This document shows positions 18,477-28,179 of a DNA stretch of 64,000 nt, piece by piece. The notes beneath the pieces are model-generated. The model had not been told where the DNA came from. It searched no databases and worked only from the letters and a program-made list of their open reading frames with translations. Positions within the stretch are counted from its first letter, which is position 1. Each line of letters starts with the position of its first letter. The stretch covers positions 18,053-82,052 of IMG/VR virus record IMGVR_UViG_3300023179_000070, one strand, 5' to 3'. Position numbers and translations under genes: made by a program. Origin of the DNA: a virus.

Positions 18477-19382
18477 TTAGAGATTGTTTTTCCATTGTAA
18501 AATTTCTTCTTTGTTCATTTCTCCAAAATCTTTTTTAGTTGGTAAAGCTATTTTTAATTGTTTATCATCAAAATATCTTTTTAATCTTGAATGAGTTTTT
18601 TCTGCGCCAATATTACCCGCGTTATTTTTATTTGAATCATTATTTAAACTAATATAAATTTTTTTAATATCAATTCTTAAAAGATAATTTAAAATACCCA
18701 AACTAAGACTTGTTCCAAATGTTACTAAAATATTTTTAATTCCAGCTTGATATAAACTCAACATATCGCCAATACTTTCTACAAGAATAATCTCTTTCTG
18801 AGATTGTATGGCTTCTGAATTTAAAAATAATGGATAAAGAAAATCACTTTTTTCTCCAAGATGTTTCCACTTAATTTTAGAAAGATTTGTAATATCTCTG
18901 CCAGAAAATCCTATAATATTATTTTTAATATCAAATATTGGGAAAACGTATCTGTTTTTCATTTTTCCAGCTTTTCCTACTCCACCTTTAAATTGATCAA
19001 GAGTCTCATTATTAATTCCTCTTTTATTCCAATATGAATTATCGTTTTCTAAATTAGATAAAAGATCCAAATCAAACTTCTTTGTTGATTTAAGAAGTGG
19101 TTTGGAAATTTCTTTAGGTTGATGAAATGCAAAATTTTTATCTTTTAACCATTCTTTAGCTTTATTCGGATCTTCTAGTTTTAATGTCATTCCCACTAAT
19201 GAACTAAAATCGCCACTAATATTTTCTTTAAAATCAAACCAATGACCAGTATCTTTATAAATTTTTAATACAGTGTCATTATCACTATCTCTATAAAGAG
19301 GTTTAGCTCTATACTCTTTTCCAAAATCTTTTAACTTATATCCTAAATCAGTTAAAATTTGATAAACATTTACTTGATCCAT
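18477..19382 (-). CDS. DnaG-like primase with TOPRIM, no zinc-ligand cysteines
   Basis: 301 aa. Residues 1-60 follow the CHC2 pattern (YRAKPLYRDSDNDTVLKIY, then GHWFDF) but contain none of the Cys or His zinc ligands. Residues 105-170 give GGVGKAGKMKNRYVFPIF and IIGFSGRDI, as in DnaG cores. The TOPRIM domain has ILVESIGDMLSLYQAG near 195 and the following acidic motif near 245. It makes RNA primers for the DnaB helicase encoded two genes upstream. It overlaps thyX by 13 nt. Confidence 0.82.
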   Translation of the reverse strand: MDQVNVYQILTDLGYKLKDFGKEYRAKPLYRDSDNDTVLKIYKDTGHWFDFKENISGDFSSLVGMTLKLEDPNKAKEWLKDKNFAFHQPKEISKPLLKSTKKFDLDLLSNLENDNSYWNKRGINNETLDQFKGGVGKAGKMKNRYVFPIFDIKNNIIGFSGRDITNLSKIKWKHLGEKSDFLYPLFLNSEAIQSQKEIILVESIGDMLSLYQAGIKNILVTFGTSLSLGILNYLLRIDIKKIYISLNNDSNKNNAGNIGAEKTHSRLKRYFDDKQLKIALPTKKDFGEMNKEEILQWKNNL

Positions 19383-20026
19383 TCTAATGCCTCGCTTATT
19401 ATAGGAAATTCTTTAATAAAGATTTTTTTACATTTTTCAGCAATCATTCTATGTTCTTTTTGAGTATTTTGTTCGGTTCTCAATTCAATATAATGAATCC
19501 AACTTCTTAAAGATCCTTTCATATACATTGTAGTTTGAGTGCTCAAAGGTAATATCATTCTTGCTACTTCTTTTGCTACTCCATTTTCAATCATTGTATC
19601 ATAACAATGCTGTGAAAGCGATAAAGATTCTACTAGAAGTTCATTAATTTTATCATATGCATCAGTATTTGTAGGCATAAGTATCTCTCCTACTTGTCTA
19701 TTTTTATCTCCTTGCAAACGAAGCTCAACATCTTCAAATTCATTTGCAACACTATATCTTTGACTAAACTCTTGAAAGCTAAATGATCTATGCCTAAGAA
19801 TTTGCGCTGCAATTCCTCTGCTAGTTTTTATTTCAACGCACATATCAACAAGTTCAAATGGACTCCAATGCTTATGCTTGATTAAAAATTTTAATAATTT
19901 CGGAGCAGTTTCTACATTCATTTGATTAGATGGATTACTAACTCTAGCACAAAATGCTACTAAATCTTCTGGATTTTTAATTCCTTTAATTTCTGGTTTT
20001 GTAATTGATATTAAATCTACATTCAT
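19370..20026 (-). CDS. thyX: FAD-dependent thymidylate synthase ThyX
   Basis: 218 aa, normal length for ThyX. The signature RHRSFSFQEFSQRYS (residues 78-92) is the flavin and dUMP-binding ThyX motif RHRxxSxxExSxRY. The distal ELRTEQNTQKEHR segment is the second conserved block. It makes dTMP from dUMP with methylene-tetrahydrofolate and NADPH. It is embedded between dnaB and primase with 4- and 13-nt overlaps, so it is expressed with the replisome. Confidence 0.93.
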   Translation of the reverse strand: MNVDLISITKPEIKGIKNPEDLVAFCARVSNPSNQMNVETAPKLLKFLIKHKHWSPFELVDMCVEIKTSRGIAAQILRHRSFSFQEFSQRYSVANEFEDVELRLQGDKNRQVGEILMPTNTDAYDKINELLVESLSLSQHCYDTMIENGVAKEVARMILPLSTQTTMYMKGSLRSWIHYIELRTEQNTQKEHRMIAEKCKKIFIKEFPIISEALEWIK

Positions 20027-21507
20027 AATAATTCTCCATCATTTGCATTTGCATCATTAAGTTCATATTGTTCTCTTTGACGCTCTGCTACATCTGCGAG
20101 TGATCCTCTTTCTTCGATATTAAAATTTTGAACATTATAGTTTAGATAATTTTGCGACCAGATTTCTTTACCTGTGCAATCTAATCTTCTTACTAAATCT
20201 TGATGACCCGCCGCATCTTTTCCTTGGAATCTAGTTTTAGTTGGAATCAATTTGTGCGTTCCAAATGTTTGACCATCAAGAGTAATTTCATCTAAAGTTT
20301 TTCTTCTAAAGATTGCTACGAATGACGCAAACCATTGTAATCTATCTGAAAGAGAAATTACAGAACTATCATCCACAACTTCTGAACCTTTTCTATTAAA
20401 ACTTTCGCCAGTTCTATTTAATTGCATAGCTGTAATAATTGGACAATGAATTTCTTCTGAAATTCTTTTTAATTTATCAATCTTGTCGCCAATAGCTTGA
20501 TGCTCTGCCCAATTTTGACCCACTTTTTCTCCAGTCAATTTGATATAATCATAAGCAATCATAGCTTGATTACCTCTGCCGACTTTAGAAAGATACCATC
20601 TACGAATAATAGAGCATACTTGATCAATATTTTTATTTCCTACATGATAATGAAAATATTCATATTTCTTGACTTTATCCCAAGCTTCTCTTACTTTTTT
20701 TGTCATTTCTTCATTTTTACGCCAATTACCAGTTTCAAGATACCAAACTGGAACTCCACTTAAAGACGCAACCATTCTTAATTGAATATCTACTGTTTGC
20801 ATTTCAGTATCAAGAATAAGAGTTTTAGTTTTGTTTTTAGGATTAATTGAAGTTTTAAAACAGATATCATTTAACCAAGTTGATTTTCCTTGACCTGGTC
20901 TACTTGCAATTGCATAAATATTACCATTTTTTAATCCACCATACATTCTATTAAATTCGGAATATGGAGTTATCAAGCCAGTATCTTCTTTAGGGCTATT
21001 TCCAATTTCTTCAACAAGATCTTCAACTCCTTCAAAAATATTAATTGGCACATCATTTTCTGAATATGATGATATCTTTTTATTATAAATTTGATCAATT
21101 TTACCAATGATCTCATCCATTGAATCTTCGGAGTTTTTATTTACATATTCTTTTAATTTATCTGCCGTTTGAGATATTTCTCTACGAACTCTTAATTTAA
21201 TTAACTCTTTACAAGCGTTCATTGTGGCTTCTTCTGTAATCTGTGAAAAGCTTAAATTGTCAATATAATCAAATATATTAATTTCGTCTTTGAATGTAAT
21301 CCCAAGATTCTTAATCTTTTCAGCCAATAAAACTTTATCTACATTTTCACCTTTATGCTTAATATTTTTAAATACAGTATATATTGATGAATGAACATCA
21401 TTATAAAAGTCATTTTCAGTTAAAAATACATCAATATCAGCAAAAAGATCTTGATGCCTTAACAAGCCGCTTAATACATGTCTTTCTACTTGAAGAGAGT
21501 AAATCAT
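20023..21507 (-). CDS. dnaB: Replicative DNA helicase, DnaB family
   Basis: 494 aa. The N-terminal helical domain (ERHVLSGLLRHQDLFADI) matches DnaB. The RecA-like motor begins with GGLKNGNIYAIASRPGQGKST near residue 188 (Walker A GxxGxGKS), followed by TLILDTEMQ and a Walker B strand near MIAYDYIKL. The DnaB-specific LKRISEEIHCPIITAMQLNR block is present. It unwinds DNA at the phage fork. It is the first gene of the dnaB-thyX-primase group and has a class A promoter. Confidence 0.94.
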   Translation of the reverse strand: MIYSLQVERHVLSGLLRHQDLFADIDVFLTENDFYNDVHSSIYTVFKNIKHKGENVDKVLLAEKIKNLGITFKDEINIFDYIDNLSFSQITEEATMNACKELIKLRVRREISQTADKLKEYVNKNSEDSMDEIIGKIDQIYNKKISSYSENDVPINIFEGVEDLVEEIGNSPKEDTGLITPYSEFNRMYGGLKNGNIYAIASRPGQGKSTWLNDICFKTSINPKNKTKTLILDTEMQTVDIQLRMVASLSGVPVWYLETGNWRKNEEMTKKVREAWDKVKKYEYFHYHVGNKNIDQVCSIIRRWYLSKVGRGNQAMIAYDYIKLTGEKVGQNWAEHQAIGDKIDKLKRISEEIHCPIITAMQLNRTGESFNRKGSEVVDDSSVISLSDRLQWFASFVAIFRRKTLDEITLDGQTFGTHKLIPTKTRFQGKDAAGHQDLVRRLDCTGKEIWSQNYLNYNVQNFNIEERGSLADVAERQREQYELNDANANDGELL

Positions 21508-21516
21508 TCAATATAT

Positions 21517-21545
21517 ATAATACCAGAACAAAAATTAAAAGTCAA
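21517..21545 (-). promoter_or_regulatory. Class A promoter for dnaB
   Basis: Minus strand TTGACT (21545-21540), 17-bp spacer, TATTAT (21522-21517), then 9 nt to ATG 21507. The -35 box directly abuts the divergent GTGTAA box for the gene at 21561. Confidence 0.65.
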
Positions 21546-21551
21546 GTGTAA
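21546..21551 (+). promoter_or_regulatory. Class B GTGTAA box
   Basis: GTGTAA lies 15 nt upstream of ATG 21561, followed by TATTAATAT. The same box and spacing precede the 14-codon relic at 50630. Confidence 0.6.
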
Positions 21552-21560
21552 TATTAATAT

Positions 21561-22220
21561 ATGCCATGCGCTTTAACATCTAATACAGATTATCCAGGTT
21601 ATATTAAGGCGATCCTTAAGGAAATCGATGCTGGAAATGATGAAACATTAAAAGCTTGTGCTTGCTCTCTTAAAACTCCAGTAACAGATGAAGGATGTCC
21701 TATTCTTGATGAAGATGGTAAAGTTGGAGCCTTTCCATTTTGTTGGACACAAAGTGATATTAGTGGGGTTGGAGCTAATACACGCTGGCCAGTAGGTGTG
21801 AGTTTAAAGCAAGCTATGAACTTATATTGGAATACTTTAGGATTTAGCATAAAAACTAATCCACCTCCTAGATGTGCAGGAATAGGTCCTGGATGCGCTG
21901 ATATTTTAAATATAGGAGCAAAAGGAATAGATCGAGGCCTTCCAGAAGGTTTTGCTAAAAAAGAATTAGTATGTTTTCATCCATTACTACTTTTATCTAG
22001 TTCAACATCTAGTAGTGTATGTAGTTATAGCTTTCATGTTGAAGACCCTTGGCCATTTGGATGGATTTATTATCCATATGATGTGCAGAAAATAGTTAAA
22101 CAAGGCGACAATTATACATTTTACCCTTGCGCAGGTGATTTTTCATTTAACTGGAGCTACGGTTGCCAAGATTTTTGGAGCATGAATATAGAGAACGAAG
22201 GATCTTTAAAATTTACTTAA
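21561..22220 (+). CDS. Cys-rich protein, paralogue of the gene at 52809-53633
   Basis: 219 aa. The N-terminal 90 residues match the 274-aa protein at 52809-53633 at most positions, with shared ACxLKTP, DEGCPILDEDGKVGAFPFC, GVGxNT and SLKQAM. The C-terminal halves differ. There is no signal peptide or membrane helix. The family is not recognised. The late-type GTGTAA box suggests a virion-associated or late role. A third, broken copy of the first 12 codons lies at 50586-50630. Confidence 0.65.
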   Translation: MPCALTSNTDYPGYIKAILKEIDAGNDETLKACACSLKTPVTDEGCPILDEDGKVGAFPFCWTQSDISGVGANTRWPVGVSLKQAMNLYWNTLGFSIKTNPPPRCAGIGPGCADILNIGAKGIDRGLPEGFAKKELVCFHPLLLLSSSTSSSVCSYSFHVEDPWPFGWIYYPYDVQKIVKQGDNYTFYPCAGDFSFNWSYGCQDFWSMNIENEGSLKFT

Positions 22221-22227
22221 AAAAATA

Positions 22228-22503
22228 TTAATTTTTATCTTCTTGATTATCGTCAAAATCGTCTTCTTGATTTTTTCTGGCTATTTGATCTGTAGTTGCT
22301 TCTAAATTTAATTGATCTATACTTTGACTCCATGTATTTACATAATATAGAAGTGCCATAGCGTTTATTTGATTATCAAATTTCGTAAATACTTGAGGTT
22401 CTCCTTTACTTGAAAAATTAAATAATATATATCCTCCAAAACTGCATTCATCTATTTGCTTTAAAAGAGAGTCTGGTATTTTAAATTTTTTTTTATTAGT
22501 CAC
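22228..22503 (-). CDS. Small acidic-tailed hypothetical protein
   Basis: 91 aa from the GTG at 22503; a GTG at 22506 adds one codon. The 22503 start is preferred because it lies 15 nt after a GTGTAA box (22518-22513), the usual class B spacing. The N-terminus is basic (TNKKKFKIPDSLLKQI), and the C-terminus is very acidic (EDDFDDNQEDKN). Function unknown. It lies convergent to the gene at 21561 and just before the nuclease-recA genes. Confidence 0.5.
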   Translation of the reverse strand: MTNKKKFKIPDSLLKQIDECSFGGYILFNFSSKGEPQVFTKFDNQINAMALLYYVNTWSQSIDQLNLEATTDQIARKNQEDDFDDNQEDKN

Positions 22504-22518
22504 CACAAATTTTTACAC

Positions 22519-22938
22519 TTAAATAATTAAAATTCCACACTTTTCTTCTATATATTGTGGCGATAGATTTTTCAAGTCATTTTCATAGAGTTCTAAAAAT
22601 TTAAATCCATTCATTTCTAACCATTTTTCTTTTTTTACATCTCTTTTTATACTTTGAAGATATTTTAATCTAGAATTATCATGAAAAAATTTATTGAAGC
22701 TTTCATGTTGATTACCCTGTATTTCAACTGCTATTTTTTTTGTTGCATTTAATAAATCTACTTTAAGCATGCTTCCATAAACTGGAAATTCTTCATAAAC
22801 TATATGATTTTTCCAATATGGATAAAAGAATTGCTTGAATTTAAATTGTAATTTGCTTCTGGATTTTCCAGACCAATCTATTTCGTAGTTTCTTACATTT
22901 TTATTAACGAGAGTTCCGTTAATATTTAATAATCTCAT
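22519..22938 (-). CDS. PD-(D/E)XK endonuclease, VSR/DUF559-like
   Basis: 139 aa. The core is KVDLLNATKKIAVEIQGNQH, with Asp followed by E-x-Q, then a basic segment (RLKYLQSIKRDVKKEKWLE) and NGFKFLELYENDL. This is the layout of very-short-patch-repair-like or Holliday-junction-type nucleases. The gene overlaps the recA stop by 4 nt (ATGA), so a DNA repair or recombination role is likely. Substrate not determinable from sequence. Confidence 0.65.
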   Translation of the reverse strand: MRLLNINGTLVNKNVRNYEIDWSGKSRSKLQFKFKQFFYPYWKNHIVYEEFPVYGSMLKVDLLNATKKIAVEIQGNQHESFNKFFHDNSRLKYLQSIKRDVKKEKWLEMNGFKFLELYENDLKNLSPQYIEEKCGILII

Positions 22939-24077
22939 GATGCAAGAGTATTAATAAATTTATTATAAAAATAGTCTACGATTGGTTTATTTTCTTCAAG
23001 ATAGGATCTTAGATTATCTATTCCTTGATGTTGCTTCTTAAGCTCTAGATCTACTTTTTTGAGTTCTTCAATAATTTCATCAGAAAAAGTAACCCATGCT
23101 CCTTTTGCTGTTGCAAATTCCCAAGCTAAAATTTGATCAATAACTTCATATTCTCTCCAAACTGAAGATCCATCTTTACGACCATATTTGATTGGATATT
23201 GAATCTTAGAATTCGTAGATTCATTTGTAGATTTTTTAATAACAATTTTAACATTGTGTCCAATAATCTTATTCTTAACTGGATCATATTTATCATTTGG
23301 TTTTTCAAGAATAAGATCTTTATTAAACTTTGGTTCAAATTCGAGAATCCAATTAGCAAAATGTAATAGTGCATTTCCACCAGTTGCAGTAGTTTGACGA
23401 ATATCTTTATTCGCTGCATAGGGATCAAGTTTAATATCAGATCTGACTTGGCTGATAAAAATAGCCATGTGACCACGCTTCGAAAGTGCAAGAGAAATCT
23501 TTTTCATCAACATTGATGATATAACCGCTCCTCCTGCAACTTTTGTGGCTTCTGTCATGCTTTTTTGAGCATCACCTTTAGTCATCAATCCGTCAACTGA
23601 ATCAAGAATAAATATATACCTCTTATTCTCATCATTAGATTGAATAAGATCTTTCATCAATTCTGAAACTGTTTCAAAAATATTACATTCAAATACAAAA
23701 CAAGTTCCATCAACCCATTCTTTAGGATTGGTTACAAACTTAATTCCAGAACGATCCTTAATTTCTTTGCTCAATCTTCCTTCTGCTTTAAAAAGTAAAG
23801 CTCTTGAATTATCTACTGATTTAAGAAAGTTTTTTGTTACCTCAAGGGCTTCTGAAGTTTTGCCTCCTTCATTCATGCCAATAAATCTATGCAAACCTGG
23901 GCATAAACCACCACCTGTAGCGATATCCAGGTTTAAACTACCAGTAGATACCTTATAATATACTTCATCTTCAAAATTATAATGATCTTCCTTATTGTCT
24001 TTCAAGAATGATAACAGTCTATCTGATGCGCTTGGACCAGATGATTCAATAATTTCTTCTTTAGGTTTTCTTGCCAT
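22935..24077 (-). CDS. recA: RecA-family recombinase
   Basis: 380 aa. The core begins TGSLNLDIATGGGLCPG, then a variant Walker A GMNEGGKTSEAL near residue 70. Walker B is YIFILDSVDGLM near 140, and IFISQVRSDIK with a later TGGNALLHFAN follow, as in RecA. It forms filaments on single-stranded DNA for strand exchange. The C-terminal 60 residues are a short helical domain. It is downstream of a 112-aa gene that overlaps its start by 17 nt and upstream of the nuclease gene. Confidence 0.92.
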   Translation of the reverse strand: MARKPKEEIIESSGPSASDRLLSFLKDNKEDHYNFEDEVYYKVSTGSLNLDIATGGGLCPGLHRFIGMNEGGKTSEALEVTKNFLKSVDNSRALLFKAEGRLSKEIKDRSGIKFVTNPKEWVDGTCFVFECNIFETVSELMKDLIQSNDENKRYIFILDSVDGLMTKGDAQKSMTEATKVAGGAVISSMLMKKISLALSKRGHMAIFISQVRSDIKLDPYAANKDIRQTTATGGNALLHFANWILEFEPKFNKDLILEKPNDKYDPVKNKIIGHNVKIVIKKSTNESTNSKIQYPIKYGRKDGSSVWREYEVIDQILAWEFATAKGAWVTFSDEIIEELKKVDLELKKQHQGIDNLRSYLEENKPIVDYFYNKFINTLAS

Positions 24078-24399
24078 ATCTTATAAATTCTAACAGAGTT
24101 TTAGGCTTTTGGCAAATCTTTTTATCATTTTGCACTTTATTTTCTTCTAATTTTACTGTTTCTGTATTTAAATTTAAATTAAAACTTTCATATTCTTTTA
24201 GAATAAAAGCTTTTCCTTCTGCTTTAAGAAACCAAGCTAATGAAGGAGGTGGACTACCTAATTCTTTAAGATTATCCCAAAAATCAAAAGAATTAAATCT
24301 TTTAACTAACTTTTGGGCTATTTTAATCTCTCTTGGCCAATTAATATTTCCTTTGACAAATTTTTTAACTATAAATTGACAAAGTTTATGATTATGCAT
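24061..24399 (-). CDS. Hypothetical protein upstream of recA
   Basis: 112 aa. A helical N-terminal half (NINWPREIKIAQKLVKRF, then FWDNLKELGSPPPSLAWFLKAEGKAFIL) and a polar C-terminus. The start overlaps nothing and a TATTAT hexamer lies 7 nt before the ATG. The 3' end overlaps the recA start by 17 nt, so the two are co-translated. It could be a recombination mediator or helicase-loader-like protein, but nothing in the sequence proves this. Confidence 0.55.
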   Translation of the reverse strand: MHNHKLCQFIVKKFVKGNINWPREIKIAQKLVKRFNSFDFWDNLKELGSPPPSLAWFLKAEGKAFILKEYESFNLNLNTETVKLEENKVQNDKKICQKPKTLLEFIRYGKKT

Positions 24400-24425
24400 T
24401 ATTAGTATAATACAATAAATAAATA

Positions 24426-25502
24426 TTAATTACAATCAATTTTTATTCTTTTTTTCCAAGAATCGGCTATTTCAGATAAGATTGAATCTAAGGATTTTGT
24501 TATTTTCCAATTAGGAAAATGTTCTTGAATTTTTGATAAGTCTGATATATAGCAAATATGATCGCCTTCTCGATTTTTTTCCATATATTCATATTTCATT
24601 TTTTTGCCAGTTATAGTCTCTATTTTTAAAAATGCTTCTAATATTGAACAGCTATTATCCCTACCTCCTCCTAGATTATATACTTCTCCAATTTTTGGAG
24701 ATTCTATGAAATTCATCATAAAATTAACTACATCTATAGAATGAATGTTATCTCTAACTTGTTTTCCTTTATATCCATAAATTTTAAATACTCTCTCTTC
24801 TAAATTACATTTTATTAAATATGATAAAAATCCATGTAATTCAACCCCACTATGATTTGGTCCAGTAAGGCATCCTCCTCTTAAACAGCAGGTTTTCATA
24901 TTAAAATACTTGCCATATTCTTGAACCATTATATCTGATGCTAGTTTTGATGCGCCAAAAAGTGAATGTTTGCTATTGTCTATAGAAAAGTTTTCATTAA
25001 TCCCATTTGTATAATTTACATCTTCATAATCCCATCTTGTTTCTAATTCTTTTAATTTTATTTGATTTGGTCTATCTCCATATACTTTATTAGTAGACAT
25101 ATGTATAAAAATCACATCTGGACAAAATCTTCTGGAAGCTTCTAGTAAGTTTAATGTTCCAACTGCATTTGTATCAAAATCTTCGAATGGAATTGTGGCT
25201 GCTAAATCATGACTTGGTTGCGCTGCGGTATGGATTATAATGTCTGGTTTTAATTTTTCTATTAAATTCAATATACCATTTCTATCTCTGATGTCTATTT
25301 CGTGATGTATGAAATTTTTATATTTCTTTTGAATTTCTAATTGATTCCAACGAGTATCTCCATTTGGACCAAAAAATATTGCTCTTTGATTATTATCTAT
25401 ACCATGTACTTCGTAATCTTGTGAATAAAAAAATGCTACAGTTTCGGATCCAATTAAACCCGAAGACCCTGTTACTAAAATTTTTTTTTTAAAGTTATTC
25501 AT
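24426..25502 (-). CDS. NAD-dependent epimerase, CDP-paratose 2-epimerase-like
   Basis: About 358 aa from the ATG at 25502; an ATG at 25517 adds 5 codons. Extended short-chain dehydrogenase: NAD site [13 protein letters not shown], then [12 protein letters not shown], then LFGASK as the active-site Tyr-Lys equivalent (here Phe replaces Tyr). The C-terminal [13 protein letters not shown] and [10 protein letters not shown] blocks are typical of tyvelose (RfbE-type) epimerases. It likely makes a rare deoxyhexose. Overlaps the dehydratase gene upstream. Confidence 0.78.
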   Translation of the reverse strand: MNNFKKKILVTGSSGLIGSETVAFFYSQDYEVHGIDNNQRAIFFGPNGDTRWNQLEIQKKYKNFIHHEIDIRDRNGILNLIEKLKPDIIIHTAAQPSHDLAATIPFEDFDTNAVGTLNLLEASRRFCPDVIFIHMSTNKVYGDRPNQIKLKELETRWDYEDVNYTNGINENFSIDNSKHSLFGASKLASDIMVQEYGKYFNMKTCCLRGGCLTGPNHSGVELHGFLSYLIKCNLEERVFKIYGYKGKQVRDNIHSIDVVNFMMNFIESPKIGEVYNLGGGRDNSCSILEAFLKIETITGKKMKYEYMEKNREGDHICYISDLSKIQEHFPNWKITKSLDSILSEIADSWKKRIKIDCN

Positions 25503-26634
25503 TGTTTTTAATATCATTATCTATCATTTTCTTAATAAGATCATCAAATGAAATTTTGGGTTTCCAGTTTAATTCTTTTCTAGCTTTATCTGATGTTCCA
25601 AGTAAAAGATCTACTTCTGCTGGCCTATAGAATTTTGGATTGATTTGAATTAATATTTTCTTGTCCTTGGAAAGATATACTTCATGTTCTTTTTCTCCAA
25701 TCCATTCACCAATAATCCCAGCATAAGTAAAAGCTTTTTCTGCAAATTCTCTAATTGTATGAGTTTCATTAGATGAGAAAATATATTCTTTTGGTGTTCC
25801 ATCGTAATTTAGATTGTATTTATCTTGATTTAACATCATCCAAACACCTTCTACAAAATCCTCTGCATCACTCCAATCTCTTTTTGCATCTATATTACCT
25901 AATTCAAGTGGTTTAAATTCCTTATTATCTTTAATTGCATTATAAATTCTTGCTACATTTTTTGTAATTTTTCTAGTTACAAACTCTTCACCTCTCCTTG
26001 TACCTTCATGATTAAATAACCATCCTTGAATAGCATAAATATTATAAGATTCTCTATATACTTTCACTAATTGCCTAGAGGCAGCTTTACTTGCTCCATA
26101 TGGGCTTCGAGGTTTTAATGGATGATTTTCGTCTTGTGGGGTATATTGAACATTTCCAAATTCTTCGCTAGATCCAGCTTGATAAAGCCTACAAGATGGT
26201 TTATAGAGCCTAATGGCTTCTAAAATATCGAGTACTGCTGTAGAATTAGTTTGCCAAGTTTGTCTGGCAAAATCCCAACTACTTGCTACAAAGCTTTGAG
26301 CTGCAAAATTAATAAAATAATCTGGCTGTAGTTTTTCTACTGTTCTAGATATAGCGTGAGAATCAGTTAGATCAAAATTAATAAGATAAAATCTATTTGA
26401 ATTGATATGTTTAATATTTTCATGATTATAAACACTCAATCTTCTTACTCCGCCAAAAATAACATAATCTGTATTTTTGAGTAAAAAATCAACCATATGA
26501 CTTCCATCTTGACCAGTTACTCCAGTTATTACTATAGTCTTTCTTCCATTGATTAATTTACTGGCATCTTCAATATTTAATATATTGGCAGTATCTATTT
26601 TTTTACCATAATAGGTTTCTTGAATATTATTCAT
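25495..26634 (-). CDS. gmd: GDP-mannose 4,6-dehydratase-like
   Basis: 379 aa, close to Gmd (about 373 aa). NAD site [17 protein letters not shown], then [34 protein letters not shown] with the catalytic Ser/Thr-Glu and Tyr-Lys, and [19 protein letters not shown] and [12 protein letters not shown] are Gmd hallmarks. It makes GDP-4-keto-6-deoxymannose from GDP-mannose, the precursor of fucose, rhamnose and perosamine. No clear GDP-fucose synthase is in the window. It lies in the ten-gene sugar cluster. Confidence 0.88.
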   Translation of the reverse strand: MNNIQETYYGKKIDTANILNIEDASKLINGRKTIVITGVTGQDGSHMVDFLLKNTDYVIFGGVRRLSVYNHENIKHINSNRFYLINFDLTDSHAISRTVEKLQPDYFINFAAQSFVASSWDFARQTWQTNSTAVLDILEAIRLYKPSCRLYQAGSSEEFGNVQYTPQDENHPLKPRSPYGASKAASRQLVKVYRESYNIYAIQGWLFNHEGTRRGEEFVTRKITKNVARIYNAIKDNKEFKPLELGNIDAKRDWSDAEDFVEGVWMMLNQDKYNLNYDGTPKEYIFSSNETHTIREFAEKAFTYAGIIGEWIGEKEHEVYLSKDKKILIQINPKFYRPAEVDLLLGTSDKARKELNWKPKISFDDLIKKMIDNDIKNNE

Positions 26635-26656
26635 TATATAATAGTATTAATTTAAT

Positions 26657-27649
26657 TTATTTTTTCCAAAAAGAGTACATATTTTTATCTATTTCATAAT
26701 TCATATATTCTACTTTTTTATTTGGAAATTGAATATAATATTGGTACATTTCAGTTATAAGTTTTTCTAAATCGGTATTATCTTCAAATTTTAGTAAATC
26801 TTTAGCTTTTTGATGATCGCAGAATGCATGCACAACTTCTCTTCTTTTTTCAAGAAAAACAATTTTTGATTTATCAAAACCGAATTTTCTTCCAACATTT
26901 AAAACTAATTCGGCTCCATCTTTTATGGTAATTGGTGAATCTGATCCAATATTGAAAAAATGATCATCATAATTAGTTAGTAATTTTTCTATTGGATCAC
27001 ATAAAAATTGGCAATCAGAAAAAGCTCTAGTTTGTAATCCATCTCCAAAGATAGTAATATCTTCGCCAAGTGAAGCTTGTCTAATCCAAATTGCTATTGC
27101 ATTTCTATATTTATCCCAATAGTTTTGATATTTTGATACTACATTATGAGGCAATATTGTTGAGTACTTTAATCCGAAATGCTCATAGGCTTCTTTTAGA
27201 TCCATTTCAATTGCTAATTTTGCTATTCCATATGGATCTTTTGGATTTCTTGTGTCGCTTTCCTTGAATGGAGGGTTACCATCCCCATAAGTTGCAAAGC
27301 TAGAAAAATTAATTAATTTTTTAACATTATGATTTATACAAGCATTTATAATGTTAATTGAGCCTACGAGATTATTCTCATAGTTATATTTTCTAATAAA
27401 AGGGCTTAAAATTTCTGCTGCATAAGCTGCGCAATGTATCACATAGTCTGGTTTTTCTATTTCAAATATTTTATTAATCGAATTAGAATCACAAATATCA
27501 TTTAAATAAAATTTAATATTATCTGGTAGATTTTCCTTAAATCCTCCACTTAAATTATCTAAAGAGATAACATTATATTTTTTATCTAAAAAATATCTGG
27601 ATAAAACACTACCAATCATTCCAGCTCCACCAGTTATTAATATTTTCAT
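26657..27649 (-). CDS. NAD-dependent epimerase/dehydratase, GalE-like
   Basis: 330 aa. NAD site LITGGAGMIGSVLSRYF, a SSFATYGDG segment with the active Ser/Thr, and DPYGIAKLA with the Tyr-Lys pair. The C-terminal half (FGDGLQTRAFSDCQFLCDPI, FFNIGSDSPITI) is a sugar-nucleotide binding pocket of the UDP-hexose 4-epimerase type. The exact substrate cannot be assigned. It overlaps the methyltransferase-like gene by 4 nt. Confidence 0.78.
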   Translation of the reverse strand: MKILITGGAGMIGSVLSRYFLDKKYNVISLDNLSGGFKENLPDNIKFYLNDICDSNSINKIFEIEKPDYVIHCAAYAAEILSPFIRKYNYENNLVGSINIINACINHNVKKLINFSSFATYGDGNPPFKESDTRNPKDPYGIAKLAIEMDLKEAYEHFGLKYSTILPHNVVSKYQNYWDKYRNAIAIWIRQASLGEDITIFGDGLQTRAFSDCQFLCDPIEKLLTNYDDHFFNIGSDSPITIKDGAELVLNVGRKFGFDKSKIVFLEKRREVVHAFCDHQKAKDLLKFEDNTDLEKLITEMYQYYIQFPNKKVEYMNYEIDKNMYSFWKK

Positions 27650-28176
27650 TTAATATAAGCTATTAAAATATCATTACTTTCTACGCCATTTTCGAAAGTA
27701 ATTTCATAATTTTGATTAATTTCTTTTAGTTTATTAATTATTTGAGGAATGGTCATTTCATAATAACCTTCTCTAACATATCTTAAATCATCAATCATAA
27801 TAGTGTGATCGTTTCTTTGATGATTATGTATTTGGTTTAATTCTTCAATAATTGGAGAAATTTTTTTACCTTTTGCGGTATGATCTCCAGAAAAATGACC
27901 ATCTAACCAGAAAGTAATCTTATGATTTATATCTTTTGTAATATCCTCTAGTACTTCAGAGCTATCGCCAAAAAATATTTTAATATTACTATTATTTTTA
28001 AATTTCTCTACACAAAAATCATATAATGGCTGAAAAAGCTCGATACTATATAATTCTTTAAAATTATATTTTAGAGCTTCTTCTATTCCTTCTCCTTTAT
28101 ATGTACCAGTTTCAACAAATGCTTCTGATCCATTTGAATATTTATGGAATAAATCTTGTCTTAATGTTGTTGCCAT
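27646..28176 (-). CDS. Class I methyltransferase-like protein
   Basis: 176 aa. SAM-site-like VETGTYKGEGIEEAL, then SIELFQPLYDFCVEKF, then FFGDSSEVLEDI and FWLDGHFSGDHTAKG, the pattern of small Rossmann methyltransferases often found in sugar clusters. The acceptor is unknown. Its ATG overlaps the upstream region and its stop overlaps the epimerase gene. It likely methylates a sugar residue. Confidence 0.65.
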   Translation of the reverse strand: MATTLRQDLFHKYSNGSEAFVETGTYKGEGIEEALKYNFKELYSIELFQPLYDFCVEKFKNNSNIKIFFGDSSEVLEDITKDINHKITFWLDGHFSGDHTAKGKKISPIIEELNQIHNHQRNDHTIMIDDLRYVREGYYEMTIPQIINKLKEINQNYEITFENGVESNDILIAYIK

Positions 28177-28179
28177 TTA

